Source: Flavobacterium segetis
GTDB lineage: Bacteria; Bacteroidota; Bacteroidia; Flavobacteriales; Flavobacteriaceae
Length of the DNA: 64,000 nt
Direction: 5' to 3'
Assembly (NCBI RefSeq): GCF_900129575.1
Contig: NZ_FQWE01000002.1
Coordinates: 124,001-188,000 of the forward strand
This document shows positions 53,742 through 63,424 of the stretch, piece by piece. Positions within the stretch are counted from its first letter, which is position 1. The number at the start of each line of letters is the position of its first letter. The notes under the pieces were generated by a model. It made no database searches. It had not been told where the DNA came from and worked only from the letters and a program-made list of their open reading frames with translations. Both the position numbers and the translations under genes were made by a program.

Positions 53742-54365
53742 ATGAGCTTAGTTAAATTATCCATAAAAGGAATTTCTTATAGTCAAACTCAAAATGGAGC
53801 ATACGCTCTAATATTGAATGAAGTTGATGGTGAACGTAAATTACCCATCGTTATTGGTGCTTTTGAAGCTCAATCTATTGCAATAGCTCTCGAAAAAGAA
53901 ATAAAACCACCACGTCCTCTTACGCACGATTTATTTAAAAATTTTGCTGAGCGTTTTGATATTGTTGTCAAGCAGGTCATTATTCATAAATTAGTTGATG
54001 GTGTATTTTACTCAAGTATTATTTGTGAAAGAGATAAAATAGAAGAAATTATAGATGCAAGGACTTCTGATGCGATTGCCTTAGCTTTACGTTTTAACGC
54101 TCCTATTTTTACTTATAAAAACATTTTAGACAAAGCCGGAATTTATCTTAAAACAAATCCTTCTGACAGCAATCAAGATTCGCAAGATCTTGATGATGTA
54201 CTTTCCAATCCCGAAACTTTTGGTCGTGCAGAAGAAAGCAATCAATCAGGATCTACCTATTCAAAACACAGTTTGACTGAATTAAATGAATTACTAGATC
54301 AAGCTGTTTCCAATGAAGATTATGAAAAGGCAGCAAAAATAAGGGATGAAATATCAAAAAGATAA
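53742..54365 (+). CDS. Bifunctional nuclease family protein (DUF151) with UVR motif
   Basis: A 207-residue protein. Residues 1 to about 130 match the DUF151 fold: LSIKGISYSQTQNGAYALILNEVDGERKLPIVIGAFEAQSIAI (read in part), RPLTHDLFKNF, and DARTSDAIALALRFNAPI. The C-terminal 35 residues (LNELLDQAVSNEDYEKAAKIRDEISK) are a UvrB/UvrC-type helical motif. Members have reported DNase and RNase activity in plants and bacteria; the role here is unknown. Confidence 0.88.
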   Translation: MSLVKLSIKGISYSQTQNGAYALILNEVDGERKLPIVIGAFEAQSIAIALEKEIKPPRPLTHDLFKNFAERFDIVVKQVIIHKLVDGVFYSSIICERDKIEEIIDARTSDAIALALRFNAPIFTYKNILDKAGIYLKTNPSDSNQDSQDLDDVLSNPETFGRAEESNQSGSTYSKHSLTELNELLDQAVSNEDYEKAAKIRDEISKR

Positions 54366-54470
54366 CCGTACTTATCTAACATTATTTCGTTTTCATAAAA
54401 TAAATTGCTGCAATAAAACTTTTAATAAAAAAGTTACTTATTTTTACGGCTATTGACTCAAAACTATTTT

Positions 54471-55754
54471 ATGAAACCAACTATTACCTTCATTTTAGCA
54501 AGTCTGTTTTTTTCAACAGCAGCATTCTCACAAGACTATTATTTGCATTGCGGAAAAATGTTAAATACTAATTCCGGAACTGAATTATCCAATCAAACTA
54601 TTGTAGTTTCTAACAATAAAATTGTGAAAATTTTAAATGGATTTATACCAAAACCGAAAGCGGCCGATGTAGAAATTGATTTAAAGGACAAATATGTCTT
54701 ACCAGGTCTTATTGATCTTCACGTTCATATTGAAGGAGAACACGATACAAAAAGCTACATGTCTAAATATTTAGACAATGAAGCTGACATAGCTATTCAG
54801 GCCGTTCGCTGTGCTGAAGTTACGCTATTGGCAGGCTTTACAACTGTACGAGACTTGGGTGGAACCGGGGTTAATATATCCATCAGAAATGCAATCAATA
54901 AAGGAATTGTAAAAGGACCAAGAATATATACTGCTGGAAAAGCTATTGCAACAACAGGCGGACACGCTGACCCTACTAATGGTAGTAATAGAAAGTTAGT
55001 GGGAGATCCTGGACCTCATGAAGGCGTAATCAATTCTCCAGAAGAAGCGGTTAAGGCAGTAAGAGAAAGATATAAAGAGGGAGCTGACGTAATAAAAATC
55101 ACCGCAACAGGTGGCGTTTTGAGTGTAGCTAAAAGCGGTAAAAACCCGCAGTTTTCATTGGATGAAATAAAAGCAATTACAACTACAGCAAAGGATTATA
55201 ATATGCTAACTGCAGCGCATGCTCATGGAGATGAAGGAATGCAAAGAGCCATTCTTGGCGGAATAAAAACCATTGAACATGGCACTTTCATGAGTGAAGA
55301 AACAATGGAATTGATGAAGAAATATGATTCATATCTCGTTCCTACACTAACCGCTGGTAAGGAAGTACAGAAAAATGCTGAGATACAAGGATATTATCCT
55401 GACATTGTGGTTCCAAAAGCAAAAGAAGTAGGTCCGCAAATCAAAGCAACTTTTGCTAAAGCTTATAAAAAGGGTGTAAAAATCGCTTTTGGGACTGACG
55501 CTGGAGTTTTTGCTCACGGCACTAATGCAAAAGAATTTGGATATATGGTTGATGCCGGTATGCCAGCTTTAGCAGCAATACAATCCGCTACTATTACAAA
55601 CGCGATGTTACTAGGAATTGGAAATGAAGTAGGTCAGTTAAAAGAGGGTTTTCTCGCTGATATTGTTGCGGTTAATGAAAGTCCTTTAACAAATATCAAA
55701 TCTTTAGAAAAAGTAGTATTTGTAATGAAAAATGGAACAATTTATAAGAATTAG
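54471..55754 (+). CDS. Exported metal-dependent amidohydrolase
   Basis: About 427 residues with a signal peptide (MKPTITFILASLFFSTAAFSQ). The amidohydrolase motifs are GLIDLHVHIEGE (first two His), ITATGGVLS with the likely carboxylated-Lys region VIKITATGG, AAHAHGDEGMQ, IEHGTFM and FGTDAGVFAHG. It resembles the Xaa-Pro dipeptidase/imidazolonepropionase-like periplasmic group; substrate unknown. The open frame begins at a TTG (54453), but ATG 54471 gives a standard signal peptide. It precedes thyA by 24 bases. Confidence 0.9.
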   Translation: MKPTITFILASLFFSTAAFSQDYYLHCGKMLNTNSGTELSNQTIVVSNNKIVKILNGFIPKPKAADVEIDLKDKYVLPGLIDLHVHIEGEHDTKSYMSKYLDNEADIAIQAVRCAEVTLLAGFTTVRDLGGTGVNISIRNAINKGIVKGPRIYTAGKAIATTGGHADPTNGSNRKLVGDPGPHEGVINSPEEAVKAVRERYKEGADVIKITATGGVLSVAKSGKNPQFSLDEIKAITTTAKDYNMLTAAHAHGDEGMQRAILGGIKTIEHGTFMSEETMELMKKYDSYLVPTLTAGKEVQKNAEIQGYYPDIVVPKAKEVGPQIKATFAKAYKKGVKIAFGTDAGVFAHGTNAKEFGYMVDAGMPALAAIQSATITNAMLLGIGNEVGQLKEGFLADIVAVNESPLTNIKSLEKVVFVMKNGTIYKN

Positions 55755-55778
55755 TATTTTCTACGATAGCTTAACATA

Positions 55779-56603
55779 ATGAAACAGTATATAGATTTAG
55801 TACAACATGTAATGGAAAACGGTAGTCAAAAAGGAGACCGAACTGGAACAGGGACTAAAAGCGTTTTTGGTTATCAAATGCGTTTTGATTTAAATGATGG
55901 TTTTCCAATGGTGACAACTAAAAAGTTACATCTTAAATCAATTATCTATGAGTTACTTTGGTTTTTAAAAGGAGATACAAACATAAAATATCTTCAGGAG
56001 AATGGCGTTAAAATCTGGGATGCTTGGGCTGATGAAAACGGTGATTTAGGTCCTGTTTACGGTCATCAATGGCGCAACTGGAATAGTGAGGAAATTGATC
56101 AAATTTCAGATCTTATTATTGAACTTAAATCAAATCCTAATAGTCGTAGAATGCTAGTGTCCGCTTGGAATCCATCTGTTCTTCCTGATACTAAAATATC
56201 ATTTGATGAAAATGTCGCTAATAATAAAGCTGCATTACCTCCATGTCACGCTTTTTTTCAGTTTTATGTTTCTGATGGAAAGTTATCATGTCAATTATAT
56301 CAACGAAGTGCTGACATTTTTCTAGGTGTACCTTTTAATATTGCATCTTATGCATTATTAACAATGATGATTGCGCAAGTTTGTGATCTGCAACCGGGAG
56401 AATTTATACACACTTTTGGTGATGCACATATTTACAACAACCATTTTGAGCAGCTCGAATTACAATTGTCACGCGAGACAAGACCATTACCAAGAATGGT
56501 TTTAAATCCTGTAATCAGAAATATTTTTGATTTTGATTATGATGATTTCACGCTTGAAGGATATGACCCACACCCCGCAATAAAAGGTAGTGTAGCAATA
56601 TAA
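55779..56603 (+). CDS. thyA: Thymidylate synthase
   Basis: A 274-residue enzyme: [42 protein letters not shown], the catalytic Cys in [35 protein letters not shown] and [12 protein letters not shown]. It methylates dUMP using methylene-THF, giving dihydrofolate. Dihydrofolate reductase (folA) is encoded nearby at 57492, which regenerates THF. A strong terminator follows. Confidence 0.97.
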   Translation: MKQYIDLVQHVMENGSQKGDRTGTGTKSVFGYQMRFDLNDGFPMVTTKKLHLKSIIYELLWFLKGDTNIKYLQENGVKIWDAWADENGDLGPVYGHQWRNWNSEEIDQISDLIIELKSNPNSRRMLVSAWNPSVLPDTKISFDENVANNKAALPPCHAFFQFYVSDGKLSCQLYQRSADIFLGVPFNIASYALLTMMIAQVCDLQPGEFIHTFGDAHIYNNHFEQLELQLSRETRPLPRMVLNPVIRNIFDFDYDDFTLEGYDPHPAIKGSVAI

Positions 56604-56605
56604 AA

Positions 56606-56642
56606 AAACGATGTTTTAGTTAAATTCTAAAACATCGTTTTA
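56606..56642 (+). terminator. Terminator after thyA
   Basis: AAAACGATGTTTTAG (56606-56620) and CTAAAACATCGTTTT (56628-56642) form a perfect 15-bp stem with loop TTAAATT. Confidence 0.88.
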
Positions 56643-57147
56643 ATTTCCTGTAAATTCATTTTATTTGTAAATTTCTGCCGTGGGTAAATAGACAAAGGAG
56701 CTACCATTAATATGAATCTATTGATACACGACAACTTTAATGTGAATAATAACTTCTTTAAAAATCCGATTTACCAATTTACTGCAATTGACTTTAGGTC
56801 TGTCCAAATTATTAAACACCTAGAACAGAAGCTTTATTAGTATTCTTTACTATTACTAATAGAGCAACTTTACAAACTAGTTTTTTATTAAAAATCACTC
56901 TTAATCTAGATAACTAATTCATTTGCTAGTTTGTGTTACAAAGAATGAAAATATTTTTCGATATAGTTTTACATTTAAAGGTTTGAGATAATTGTTGAAA
57001 GAGTGCAACAATATAATTGAATTAAAAAATTAACTAAGAATAAACTTATTATTTTTAATATTTCAGACTTTTACGGTTTAATTAAACGTTCGTTCAAACT
57101 GTTAATTTCGAAAATAAATTTTATCTTTATAAACTAAAATTAAAAAG
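56643..57147. other. Gene-free stretch between thyA and the 2TM gene
   Basis: About 500 AT-rich bases with no credible open frame. The right end holds an imperfect palindrome AAACGTTCGTTCAAAC (near 57083-57098) and a weak -7-like TATCTTTA (57122-57129) before the 2TM gene. Confidence 0.4.
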
Positions 57148-57495
57148 ATGGAAAAAGAATTGCATGAGCAATATGAATATGCGAGAAGAAGAATTAAACA
57201 AAAAAAGAGATTGTATTCTCATTTTGTTGTCTTCGTCCTAGGAAGTTTAGTTTTATTTTTAGGACACAACTTTCTAAACAGTACCGTACTTTCTGAATGG
57301 TATTTATGGATTATTACGATATGGCTATTTTTATTTATATTACATTTTATCAAAATATTTATCACTGATCGATTTATGAATAAAGACTGGGAGCGCGAAC
57401 AAATCGATCGTCTCGTAGCATTACAAAAGAAAAAAGTAGAGGAATTGGAAATACAAATAGCAAATGATGAAACAACAAATAGCACAACACTATGA
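57148..57495 (+). CDS. 2TM domain-containing protein
   Basis: A 115-residue protein with two membrane helices (FVVFVLGSLVLFLGHNF and WYLWIITIWLFLFILHFIKIF), a basic start (YEYARRRIKQKKRLYSHF), and a cytoplasmic tail with WEREQIDRLVALQKKKVEELE. This matches the small Bacteroidetes 2TM family, sometimes fused to LytTR-type histidine kinases. Its stop overlaps the folA ATG (ATGA), so the two are co-translated, though no functional link is known. Confidence 0.82.
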   Translation: MEKELHEQYEYARRRIKQKKRLYSHFVVFVLGSLVLFLGHNFLNSTVLSEWYLWIITIWLFLFILHFIKIFITDRFMNKDWEREQIDRLVALQKKKVEELEIQIANDETTNSTTL

Positions 57496-57974
57496 TTATA
57501 ATGATTGCGGCAGCAGCCGAAAATAACGCTTTAGGAAAAGACAATAAAATAATTTGGCATTTACCTAATGATTACAAACGTTTTAGATTACTGACCTCCG
57601 GCCATCATATTATTATGGGTCGGAAAACGTATGAAAGCCTTGGCAAGCCTTTACCAGATAGAAAGCACATTATAATTACTAGACAGGAAAATTATCAAGT
57701 TGAAAATTGTATTGTAGTGGATAATATGGAAAAAGCGCTAAAAGCTTGTCCAAAAAATGAAGACTCTTTTATTATCGGCGGTGGCGAAATTTATTCTTTA
57801 GGAATGCCCTTTGCAGATAAGTTAGAAATAACTCGAGTACATGAAAATTTTGATGCCGATGCGTACTTTCCCGAGATCAATGATCATGAATGGAAAATAA
57901 TTGAATCAGAGTTCAATGCGAAGGACGAAAAGAACAATTATGATTACACCTATCAAACTTTCATTAGAAAATAA
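57492..57974 (+). CDS. folA: Dihydrofolate reductase
   Basis: A 160-residue enzyme. Catalytic Asp27 is in IIWHLPNDYKRF; other motifs are IMGRKTYESLGKPLPDRKHIIITR and FIIGGGEIYSLGMPFADKLEITRVHENFDADAYFPEI. It reduces dihydrofolate with NADPH, completing the thymidylate cycle with ThyA just upstream. The ATG at 57492 overlaps the previous stop; the ATG at 57501 (MIAAAAENNALG) is possible. Confidence 0.96.
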   Translation: MIIMIAAAAENNALGKDNKIIWHLPNDYKRFRLLTSGHHIIMGRKTYESLGKPLPDRKHIIITRQENYQVENCIVVDNMEKALKACPKNEDSFIIGGGEIYSLGMPFADKLEITRVHENFDADAYFPEINDHEWKIIESEFNAKDEKNNYDYTYQTFIRK

Positions 57975-57975
57975 A

Positions 57976-58008
57976 AAAAAACATCCTTTTTACAGGATGT
58001 TTTTTTTA
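57976..58008. terminator. Bidirectional terminator after folA
   Basis: ACATCCT (57981-57987) and AGGATGT (57994-58000), with flanking A8 and T8, make a strong terminator between two convergent genes. Confidence 0.85.
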
Positions 58009-58029
58009 ACCAATGATTAGAGCGATGTC

Positions 58030-58347
58030 CTAGTCTTGAAGGAGTATTTGATAACATAAAACAAAAATTACAAATACTAAAATAGAGCCTGAAAAGGATA
58101 GTATAATATTTGCTGTTTTTTGAGAGTACATCTCAAAAAAGCCTTTAATACCAAATACCACGAAGGTACTAAAAACGAAAAAAATCAAAATTTCCAAAAA
58201 CAAATTTAATCCTAAGAACGTATGTTGCGCATTATAATCAATACCGTTTTGTAGAACAGTATTTTCAAAAACACTTACAAGAACAAATGAGATCAGCAGC
58301 GCTAAAAAAATCCACTTGATTTGGCTCATCGACTCTTTATTAATCAT
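58030..58347 (-). CDS. Hypothetical membrane protein
   Basis: A 105-residue protein with three hydrophobic segments (IKWIFLALLISFVLVSVF, LFLEILIFFVFSTFVVFGI, IILSFSGSILVFVIFVLCY). No recognisable motif or family. The ATG at 58347 or the second Met six codons later may be the start. It is divergent from menG. Confidence 0.6.
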   Translation of the reverse strand: MINKESMSQIKWIFLALLISFVLVSVFENTVLQNGIDYNAQHTFLGLNLFLEILIFFVFSTFVVFGIKGFFEMYSQKTANIILSFSGSILVFVIFVLCYQILLQD

Positions 58348-58515
58348 TTTTTTTGGTTAACTAATTAGATCACAAATTTGAAGAATAAAAATAGTAAACG
58401 CAATACCCACTTTTAGTGATATTTCAATATTAAATACTATTTTAAAATAATTATTGAAATGGCTATAAAATTACATTTGAATTAAAACAAAAACCTACTC
58501 AATTTTCGAAACACA

Positions 58516-58546
58516 TTTTAAGTTACTGAAGTTTATTATATCTTTG
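58516..58546 (+). promoter_or_regulatory. Promoter of menG
   Basis: TTTT (58516-58519), exactly 19 bases, TATCTTTG (58539-58546); ATG follows 15 bases later. One mismatch to the full Bacteroidota consensus. Confidence 0.6.
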
Positions 58547-58560
58547 TCCAAATTAAAAAA

Positions 58561-59292
58561 ATGTCTGAAAAAATAACTCCATATAAAGATTCTGCCTTAG
58601 GCAAAAAAGAACAAGTAGCACAAATGTTTGATACTATTTCTGGAAATTACGATAATCTAAATCGGGTAATCTCGTTTGGTATTGACCTTAAATGGCGTAA
58701 AAAAGTACTTCAAATGGTTTCGAAGTCAAATCCAAAAATAATTTTAGACATTGCAACTGGAACAGGTGACCTCGCCATTTTAATGGCGCAAACTAATGCT
58801 GAAAAGATCATTGGTTTAGATATCTCGTCAGGAATGCTAGATGTAGGGAAGAAAAAGATTGCTGTCAAAAATTTATCTAACACAATTGAAATGATTCTTG
58901 GTGATTCAGAGAATATGTCTTTTGAAGATAATTATTTTGATGCTATCACGGTGGCTTTTGGTGTTCGTAACTTTGAAACTTTAGATAAAGGACTTCAAGA
59001 GATTTTGAGAGTTTTGAAACCAAACGGTCTTTTTGTTATTTTAGAAACATCCGTTCCGGAAAAAACTCCTTTTAAACAAGGCTACAATTTTTACAGCAAG
59101 AACATCCTTCCAATTATTGGAAAATTATTTTCTAAAGATAATGTTGCCTATGGTTATCTATCAGAATCAGCAGCGGCTTTTCCTTATGGTGAAGCGTTAA
59201 ACAATATTTTAAGGAAAAATGGGTTTATAGACGTTGTCGCTTTGCCGCAAACTTTTGGAGTGGCAACTATTTATTCAGCTTCTAAAAAATAA
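58561..59292 (+). CDS. menG: Demethylmenaquinone methyltransferase (UbiE/MenG)
   Basis: A 243-residue SAM methyltransferase: [31 protein letters not shown] motif [45 protein letters not shown] and [18 protein letters not shown]. It makes the final methylation of menaquinone, the quinone of flavobacteria. The porT gene starts one base after its stop, a common flavobacterial neighbour. Confidence 0.95.
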   Translation: MSEKITPYKDSALGKKEQVAQMFDTISGNYDNLNRVISFGIDLKWRKKVLQMVSKSNPKIILDIATGTGDLAILMAQTNAEKIIGLDISSGMLDVGKKKIAVKNLSNTIEMILGDSENMSFEDNYFDAITVAFGVRNFETLDKGLQEILRVLKPNGLFVILETSVPEKTPFKQGYNFYSKNILPIIGKLFSKDNVAYGYLSESAAAFPYGEALNNILRKNGFIDVVALPQTFGVATIYSASKK

Positions 59293-59293
59293 T

Positions 59294-60007
59294 ATGAAAA
59301 AACTATTTGTCTTTTTGTTAATTGTCAGTACTTATTATGGATATGCTCAAGGGTCAAAAAATATCTTTAGTAAAGATCCAATTATCAATTTAGAAAATTT
59401 TCAAAAAAGTAGAATTTACTATGGTTTCTATTTAGGGTTTAATGCTTATGATTTCAAAATTGATTATAAAACTGAAACACCAGACATTTTAGTAAAAAAA
59501 ACTACCGGTTTTAATGTGGGAATTGTAGCAGATTTAAAATTACATGAATATTTTAATCTAAGATTTGAGCCGGGATTATATTATACAAAACGAGACTTAT
59601 ACTATCCGTCCAACCCTGATTTTGTAAAAAGCAGTGATGCTATTAGAGAGGTGAATAGCACCTATATCCACTTTCCTTTATTATTGAAATTTTCATCTCT
59701 AAGAACTGGAAATATTCGTCCTTATCTTGTAGGAGGATTATCAGCGACATTAAATTTATCAAGTAATGCTAAGCTGGAGGATGATAATTTACAGCAGCGT
59801 TTTAGAGTAAAAGCTTGGTCACCTAATTATGAATTAGGTTTTGGCATTGATTTATTCTCTGAATACTTTATTTTTTCACCTTCAATACGCGGCGTTTTTG
59901 GAATAAATGATGAATTAATTAGAGACAAAGATCCTAATAGTCCTTGGACAGGAAATATAGAATCATTAAAATCAAGAGCGATTTTTATTAATTTTACATT
60001 CCATTAA
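59294..60007 (+). CDS. porT: PorT/SprT-like outer-membrane protein of the type IX secretion system
   Basis: About 237 residues with a signal peptide (MKKLFVFLLIVSTYYGYAQ) and a small beta-barrel body: RIYYGFYLGFNAYDFKI, FNVGIVADLKLHEYFNLRFEPGLYY, IRPYLVGGLSATLNLS, and a final aromatic strand FINFTFH. The sequence and the location next to ubiE/menG fit PorT (SprT in F. johnsoniae), needed for type IX secretion and gliding. The start is set at ATG 59294; the upstream part of the frame is menG sequence. Confidence 0.85.
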   Translation: MKKLFVFLLIVSTYYGYAQGSKNIFSKDPIINLENFQKSRIYYGFYLGFNAYDFKIDYKTETPDILVKKTTGFNVGIVADLKLHEYFNLRFEPGLYYTKRDLYYPSNPDFVKSSDAIREVNSTYIHFPLLLKFSSLRTGNIRPYLVGGLSATLNLSSNAKLEDDNLQQRFRVKAWSPNYELGFGIDLFSEYFIFSPSIRGVFGINDELIRDKDPNSPWTGNIESLKSRAIFINFTFH

Positions 60008-60033
60008 AGTTTTTAAATTCTATCTTTTTTTAA

Positions 60034-60759
60034 TTAGCTGCGTCTAAACTCACTTAATATAATAGCAGTTGCAGTTGCTACATTCAAACTTTCTGTTTTC
60101 TGAATATCACCAAAACGTGGAATTGTTATTCGGTTTTGAATTAAATCCTCTAGTTCAGTTGAAATTCCATTAGCTTCATTTCCCATTACAATAATTCCTT
60201 CTTTAGGTAGAATACTTTTATATATGTTCTCACCGTTCATGTATGTTCCAAAAATCGGTAAAGATGTTTGGATTAAAAAATTAGTCAAATTTATGTAATT
60301 AACATTTACTCTTCCAATTGATCCCATAGTTGCCTGAACAACTTTCGGATTATAAATATCAACTGTTTCTGTTGAACATAAAACTTCTTGAATACCAAAC
60401 CAGTCGCACAAACGAAGTATAGTTCCTAAATTTCCTGGATCTCGGATTGAATCTAAAACTACGATCAAACCACTTTCACTTACAGGTTTTTCATTTGGCA
60501 TTCTAAAAATAGCTAAACAAGAATTTGGTGTTGCTAATGCGGTAATTTTTTTTAATTCATCATCACTTATTGTCGTTTTTAGATGTAAATTGACTTTCTC
60601 AAAATCATTTTTAGTTGTGTATAGCTGTTCTAATTCAAAATTAGAATCCAATAATTCTTGAATTCCCTTTACACCTTCGGCAAAAAATAATTTATTAGCA
60701 ATCCGATATTTTTTTTGCTGCAAACTCGTTATAAGTTTTATTTGGTTTTTACTAACCAT
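60034..60759 (-). CDS. TrmH/SpoU family RNA 2'-O-methyltransferase
   Basis: About 241 residues. The N-terminal substrate domain begins SKNQIKLITSLQQKKYR, then KLFFAEGVKGIQELL. The SpoU motifs are LDSIRDPGNLGTILRLCDWFGI, IVMGNEANGIS and TESLNVATATAIILSEF. It methylates a ribose in rRNA or tRNA; the target is unknown. The frame extends to 60936, but the ATG at 60759 matches the family start, and the extra part overlaps the divergent gene. Confidence 0.92.
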   Translation of the reverse strand: MVSKNQIKLITSLQQKKYRIANKLFFAEGVKGIQELLDSNFELEQLYTTKNDFEKVNLHLKTTISDDELKKITALATPNSCLAIFRMPNEKPVSESGLIVVLDSIRDPGNLGTILRLCDWFGIQEVLCSTETVDIYNPKVVQATMGSIGRVNVNYINLTNFLIQTSLPIFGTYMNGENIYKSILPKEGIIVMGNEANGISTELEDLIQNRITIPRFGDIQKTESLNVATATAIILSEFRRS

Positions 60760-60768
60760 AAAATAATG

Positions 60769-60776
60769 TACTTTTG
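60769..60776 (+). promoter_or_regulatory. Promoter -7 element (TACTTTTG)
   Basis: TAnnTTTG match 21 bases before the TTG start of the BamA/TamA-like gene; no well-spaced TTTG box. Confidence 0.5.
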
Positions 60777-60796
60777 AATTAAATATTTTAGAACAC

Positions 60797-63364
60797 TTGA
60801 AAAAAATTTCCACAAAAATAACTGCATTTATTGTAATTGCAACACTTATTTGCGCTTGTAACGCTGTAAAAAGAGTTCCAGATGGAAAAATGTTGCTTAC
60901 AAAAAACGAAATAACTTTAAATGATAAAAAAATCACTGAAGAAACGATTTTTGACCAACTTTATCAAAAACCGAATTCAACGTTTTTAGGATACCGTTTG
61001 CGTTTAAATTTGTACAATCTCGCTAACTTAAATCCTGATTCCACTTATCAAGCTAAATTTTTGAATCATCCCGGCAAATACGAGAAACAGGCAAAGTGGC
61101 TTTCAGCGAAACAAGTAGATCGACTTGGACAATCATTTTTTTACAAAGGAATCCACAACTTTTTGACCACCACTGGCGAGCCTCCGGTAATTATTGACTC
61201 GGTAAAAGCTAGTAAATCTTTATTGCGATTAAAATATTATTATTTTAATAAAGGCTATTTTAATGTCAAAGCACTGTATAACGTTGATACCACTGATGTA
61301 AAAAAAGCTAGAATCACGTATGCAATTACATCTGGAAACGCTTTTTTTTTAGACTCAGTTAAAACCGCAATTTCTACACCCGTTTTAGATTCACTTTACA
61401 AAATAACGAAAGCAAATACATTTATCAAATCAGGATTACAATATAAAACAGAAGATTTTGAAAACGAAAGAAATCGTATAACTACAAATTTTCGTAATAA
61501 TGGCGCTTATTATTTCCAGCCAAATTATGTGACATTCAATATTGATACAATTAAAAAAGCCAACAAAGCGGATATTACATTATTGATAAATGATTACTCC
61601 TTTCAACAAGGCGATTCAACTCGAACTGAACCATTCAAATTATATAAAATAAGTGATGTCAATATTTATACTGATTACTCCTCAAATAGCAATACTTTAA
61701 ACATTAAAGATAGCACGGTTTATAAAAACTTTAATCTGTTTAGTCAGAAAAAATTAAAATACAAACCAAAAGCAATTACAGATGCAGTTTTTATTACAAA
61801 AGGTAGTTCATATGCCGATTTCAAAACTGTTTTAACTACACGCTATCTTAATAATTTAAAAATCTTTAATTATCCCTCTATACAATATGAAGTTGACAAA
61901 AGAGATACTACCGCACAATCTCTAATTGCCAAAGTATATTTGACACCTAGAAAAAAATTTAGTTTTGGTACTACTTTCGATGTAACTCATTCTAATATTC
62001 AGGATTTTGGTATTGGATTAAGCGTTTCAGAAACAATTAGAAATGTATTTAATGGTGCAGAAACACTTGAAATTGCTGCACGAGGAAATATTGGAGCATC
62101 AAAAGATTTAGCTAATCCAAGAAATAATTTCTTTAACGTCTCAGAGTATGGCTTAGATGTGAAACTAAATATCCCTAGAATTTTGCTGCCATTTAACACC
62201 GATAGAATAATTCCTAAAAGTATGATCCCTTCTACTTTAATAACGGCTGGTTTTGCAAAACAGCAAAATATAGGCCTGGACAAAGAGAATTTTACTGGAG
62301 GAGTTTCTTATAATTGGACTCCGAAGATCAATAATACCGCTCGTTTTGATCTTTTTAATACACAGTTTGTTAGGAATTTAAATCCTCGTAACTATTTTAA
62401 TGTTTACTCATCCTCTTATAATGCATTAAATAATTTAAGTAAACAATATAACACAAACACGACCTATTACGATAATCCTGTAGATAAAAATTTAGTTATT
62501 GAAGAGGGAACTAGTGGTTTTACGAAAGATGTTCTTTCTGGTAATACTACTTTTTTGCAGCCACTGGCAACAGCAGATTTTGAGTCGATTAAAAGTATTG
62601 AAGAACGAAGACAGCGACTGACTGAAAATGATTTTATTTTAGCCACTAGTTTTACTTTTTCGAAAACAACTAAAAAAGATTTATCTGATAATAATTTTTA
62701 TCTTTTTAAAACTAAAATAGAATCGGCAGGAACTATTCTATCCGCATTTGCAAAAACAACAAATCAAAAAGAAAATTCGAATGGTAATTATGAAATTTTT
62801 AATTTAGAATACTCAGAGTATGTAAAAACAGAGTTTGATTATATTAAGCATTGGGATTTATCTCGTGAGAATATAATAGCCTTTAGATCATTTTTTGGGA
62901 TTGCAATTCCATTTGGAAACTCGAATTACATTCCTTTTTCACGCAGTTACTTTTCTGGAGGTTCGAATGATAATCGAGCTTGGCAACCCTACGGTTTAGG
63001 TCCAGGAAGCAGTGGAGCATTAGATGACTTTAACGAAGCCAATATGAAAATTGCTGTTAGTGCCGAATACCGATTTAAAATTGCTGGAAGTTTAAAAGGA
63101 GCTGTTTTTGCAGACGCAGGTAACATTTGGAACGTATTAGATAATGTAGTTGATCAAAAATCAACATTCACAAGTTTAAATGACTTAAAAGAAATTGCCT
63201 TAGGTTCTGGATTTGGATTACGATACGATTTAAGCTTCTTTGTAATTCGATTTGATTTAGGATTTAAAACCTACAATCCAGCTAATGAAACTAACAGAAG
63301 ATGGTTTCAAGAATACAACTTTTCAAACTCAGTTTTAAATTTTGGAATAAATTATCCATTCTAA
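60797..63364 (+). CDS. BamA/TamA-family outer-membrane lipoprotein
   Basis: An 855-residue protein. It begins at TTG with a lipoprotein signal (TAFIVIATLICACN, lipid Cys21). It has POTRA-like repeats (SLLRLKYYYFNKGYFNVKALYNV, FENERNRITTNFRNNGAYYFQP) and a C-terminal 16-strand-type barrel with SRSYFSGGSNDNRAWQPYGLGPG and AEYRFKIAGSLKGAVFADAGNIW, ending FGINYPF. The (G/S)xRxW-like NDNRAWQ segment is an Omp85-family landmark. It may assemble or translocate surface proteins; Bacteroidetes lipoprotein variants are not well understood. Confidence 0.9.
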   Translation: MKKISTKITAFIVIATLICACNAVKRVPDGKMLLTKNEITLNDKKITEETIFDQLYQKPNSTFLGYRLRLNLYNLANLNPDSTYQAKFLNHPGKYEKQAKWLSAKQVDRLGQSFFYKGIHNFLTTTGEPPVIIDSVKASKSLLRLKYYYFNKGYFNVKALYNVDTTDVKKARITYAITSGNAFFLDSVKTAISTPVLDSLYKITKANTFIKSGLQYKTEDFENERNRITTNFRNNGAYYFQPNYVTFNIDTIKKANKADITLLINDYSFQQGDSTRTEPFKLYKISDVNIYTDYSSNSNTLNIKDSTVYKNFNLFSQKKLKYKPKAITDAVFITKGSSYADFKTVLTTRYLNNLKIFNYPSIQYEVDKRDTTAQSLIAKVYLTPRKKFSFGTTFDVTHSNIQDFGIGLSVSETIRNVFNGAETLEIAARGNIGASKDLANPRNNFFNVSEYGLDVKLNIPRILLPFNTDRIIPKSMIPSTLITAGFAKQQNIGLDKENFTGGVSYNWTPKINNTARFDLFNTQFVRNLNPRNYFNVYSSSYNALNNLSKQYNTNTTYYDNPVDKNLVIEEGTSGFTKDVLSGNTTFLQPLATADFESIKSIEERRQRLTENDFILATSFTFSKTTKKDLSDNNFYLFKTKIESAGTILSAFAKTTNQKENSNGNYEIFNLEYSEYVKTEFDYIKHWDLSRENIIAFRSFFGIAIPFGNSNYIPFSRSYFSGGSNDNRAWQPYGLGPGSSGALDDFNEANMKIAVSAEYRFKIAGSLKGAVFADAGNIWNVLDNVVDQKSTFTSLNDLKEIALGSGFGLRYDLSFFVIRFDLGFKTYNPANETNRRWFQEYNFSNSVLNFGINYPF

Positions 63365-63378
63365 TCCTAATTAATTCT

Positions 63379-63386
63379 TATTTTTG
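63379..63386 (+). promoter_or_regulatory. Promoter -7 element (TATTTTTG) for fbaA
   Basis: TAnnTTTG match 39 bases before the fbaA start. Confidence 0.45.
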
Positions 63387-63424
63387 CAAGACTAAAAACT
63401 AAACAGAATTTAAAAATAAAAACA

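Noticed and set aside
60760-60936. N-terminal extension of the SpoU methyltransferase
   Set aside because: It is antisense to the lipoprotein signal of the divergent gene and lacks family likeness; ATG 60759 is the family start.
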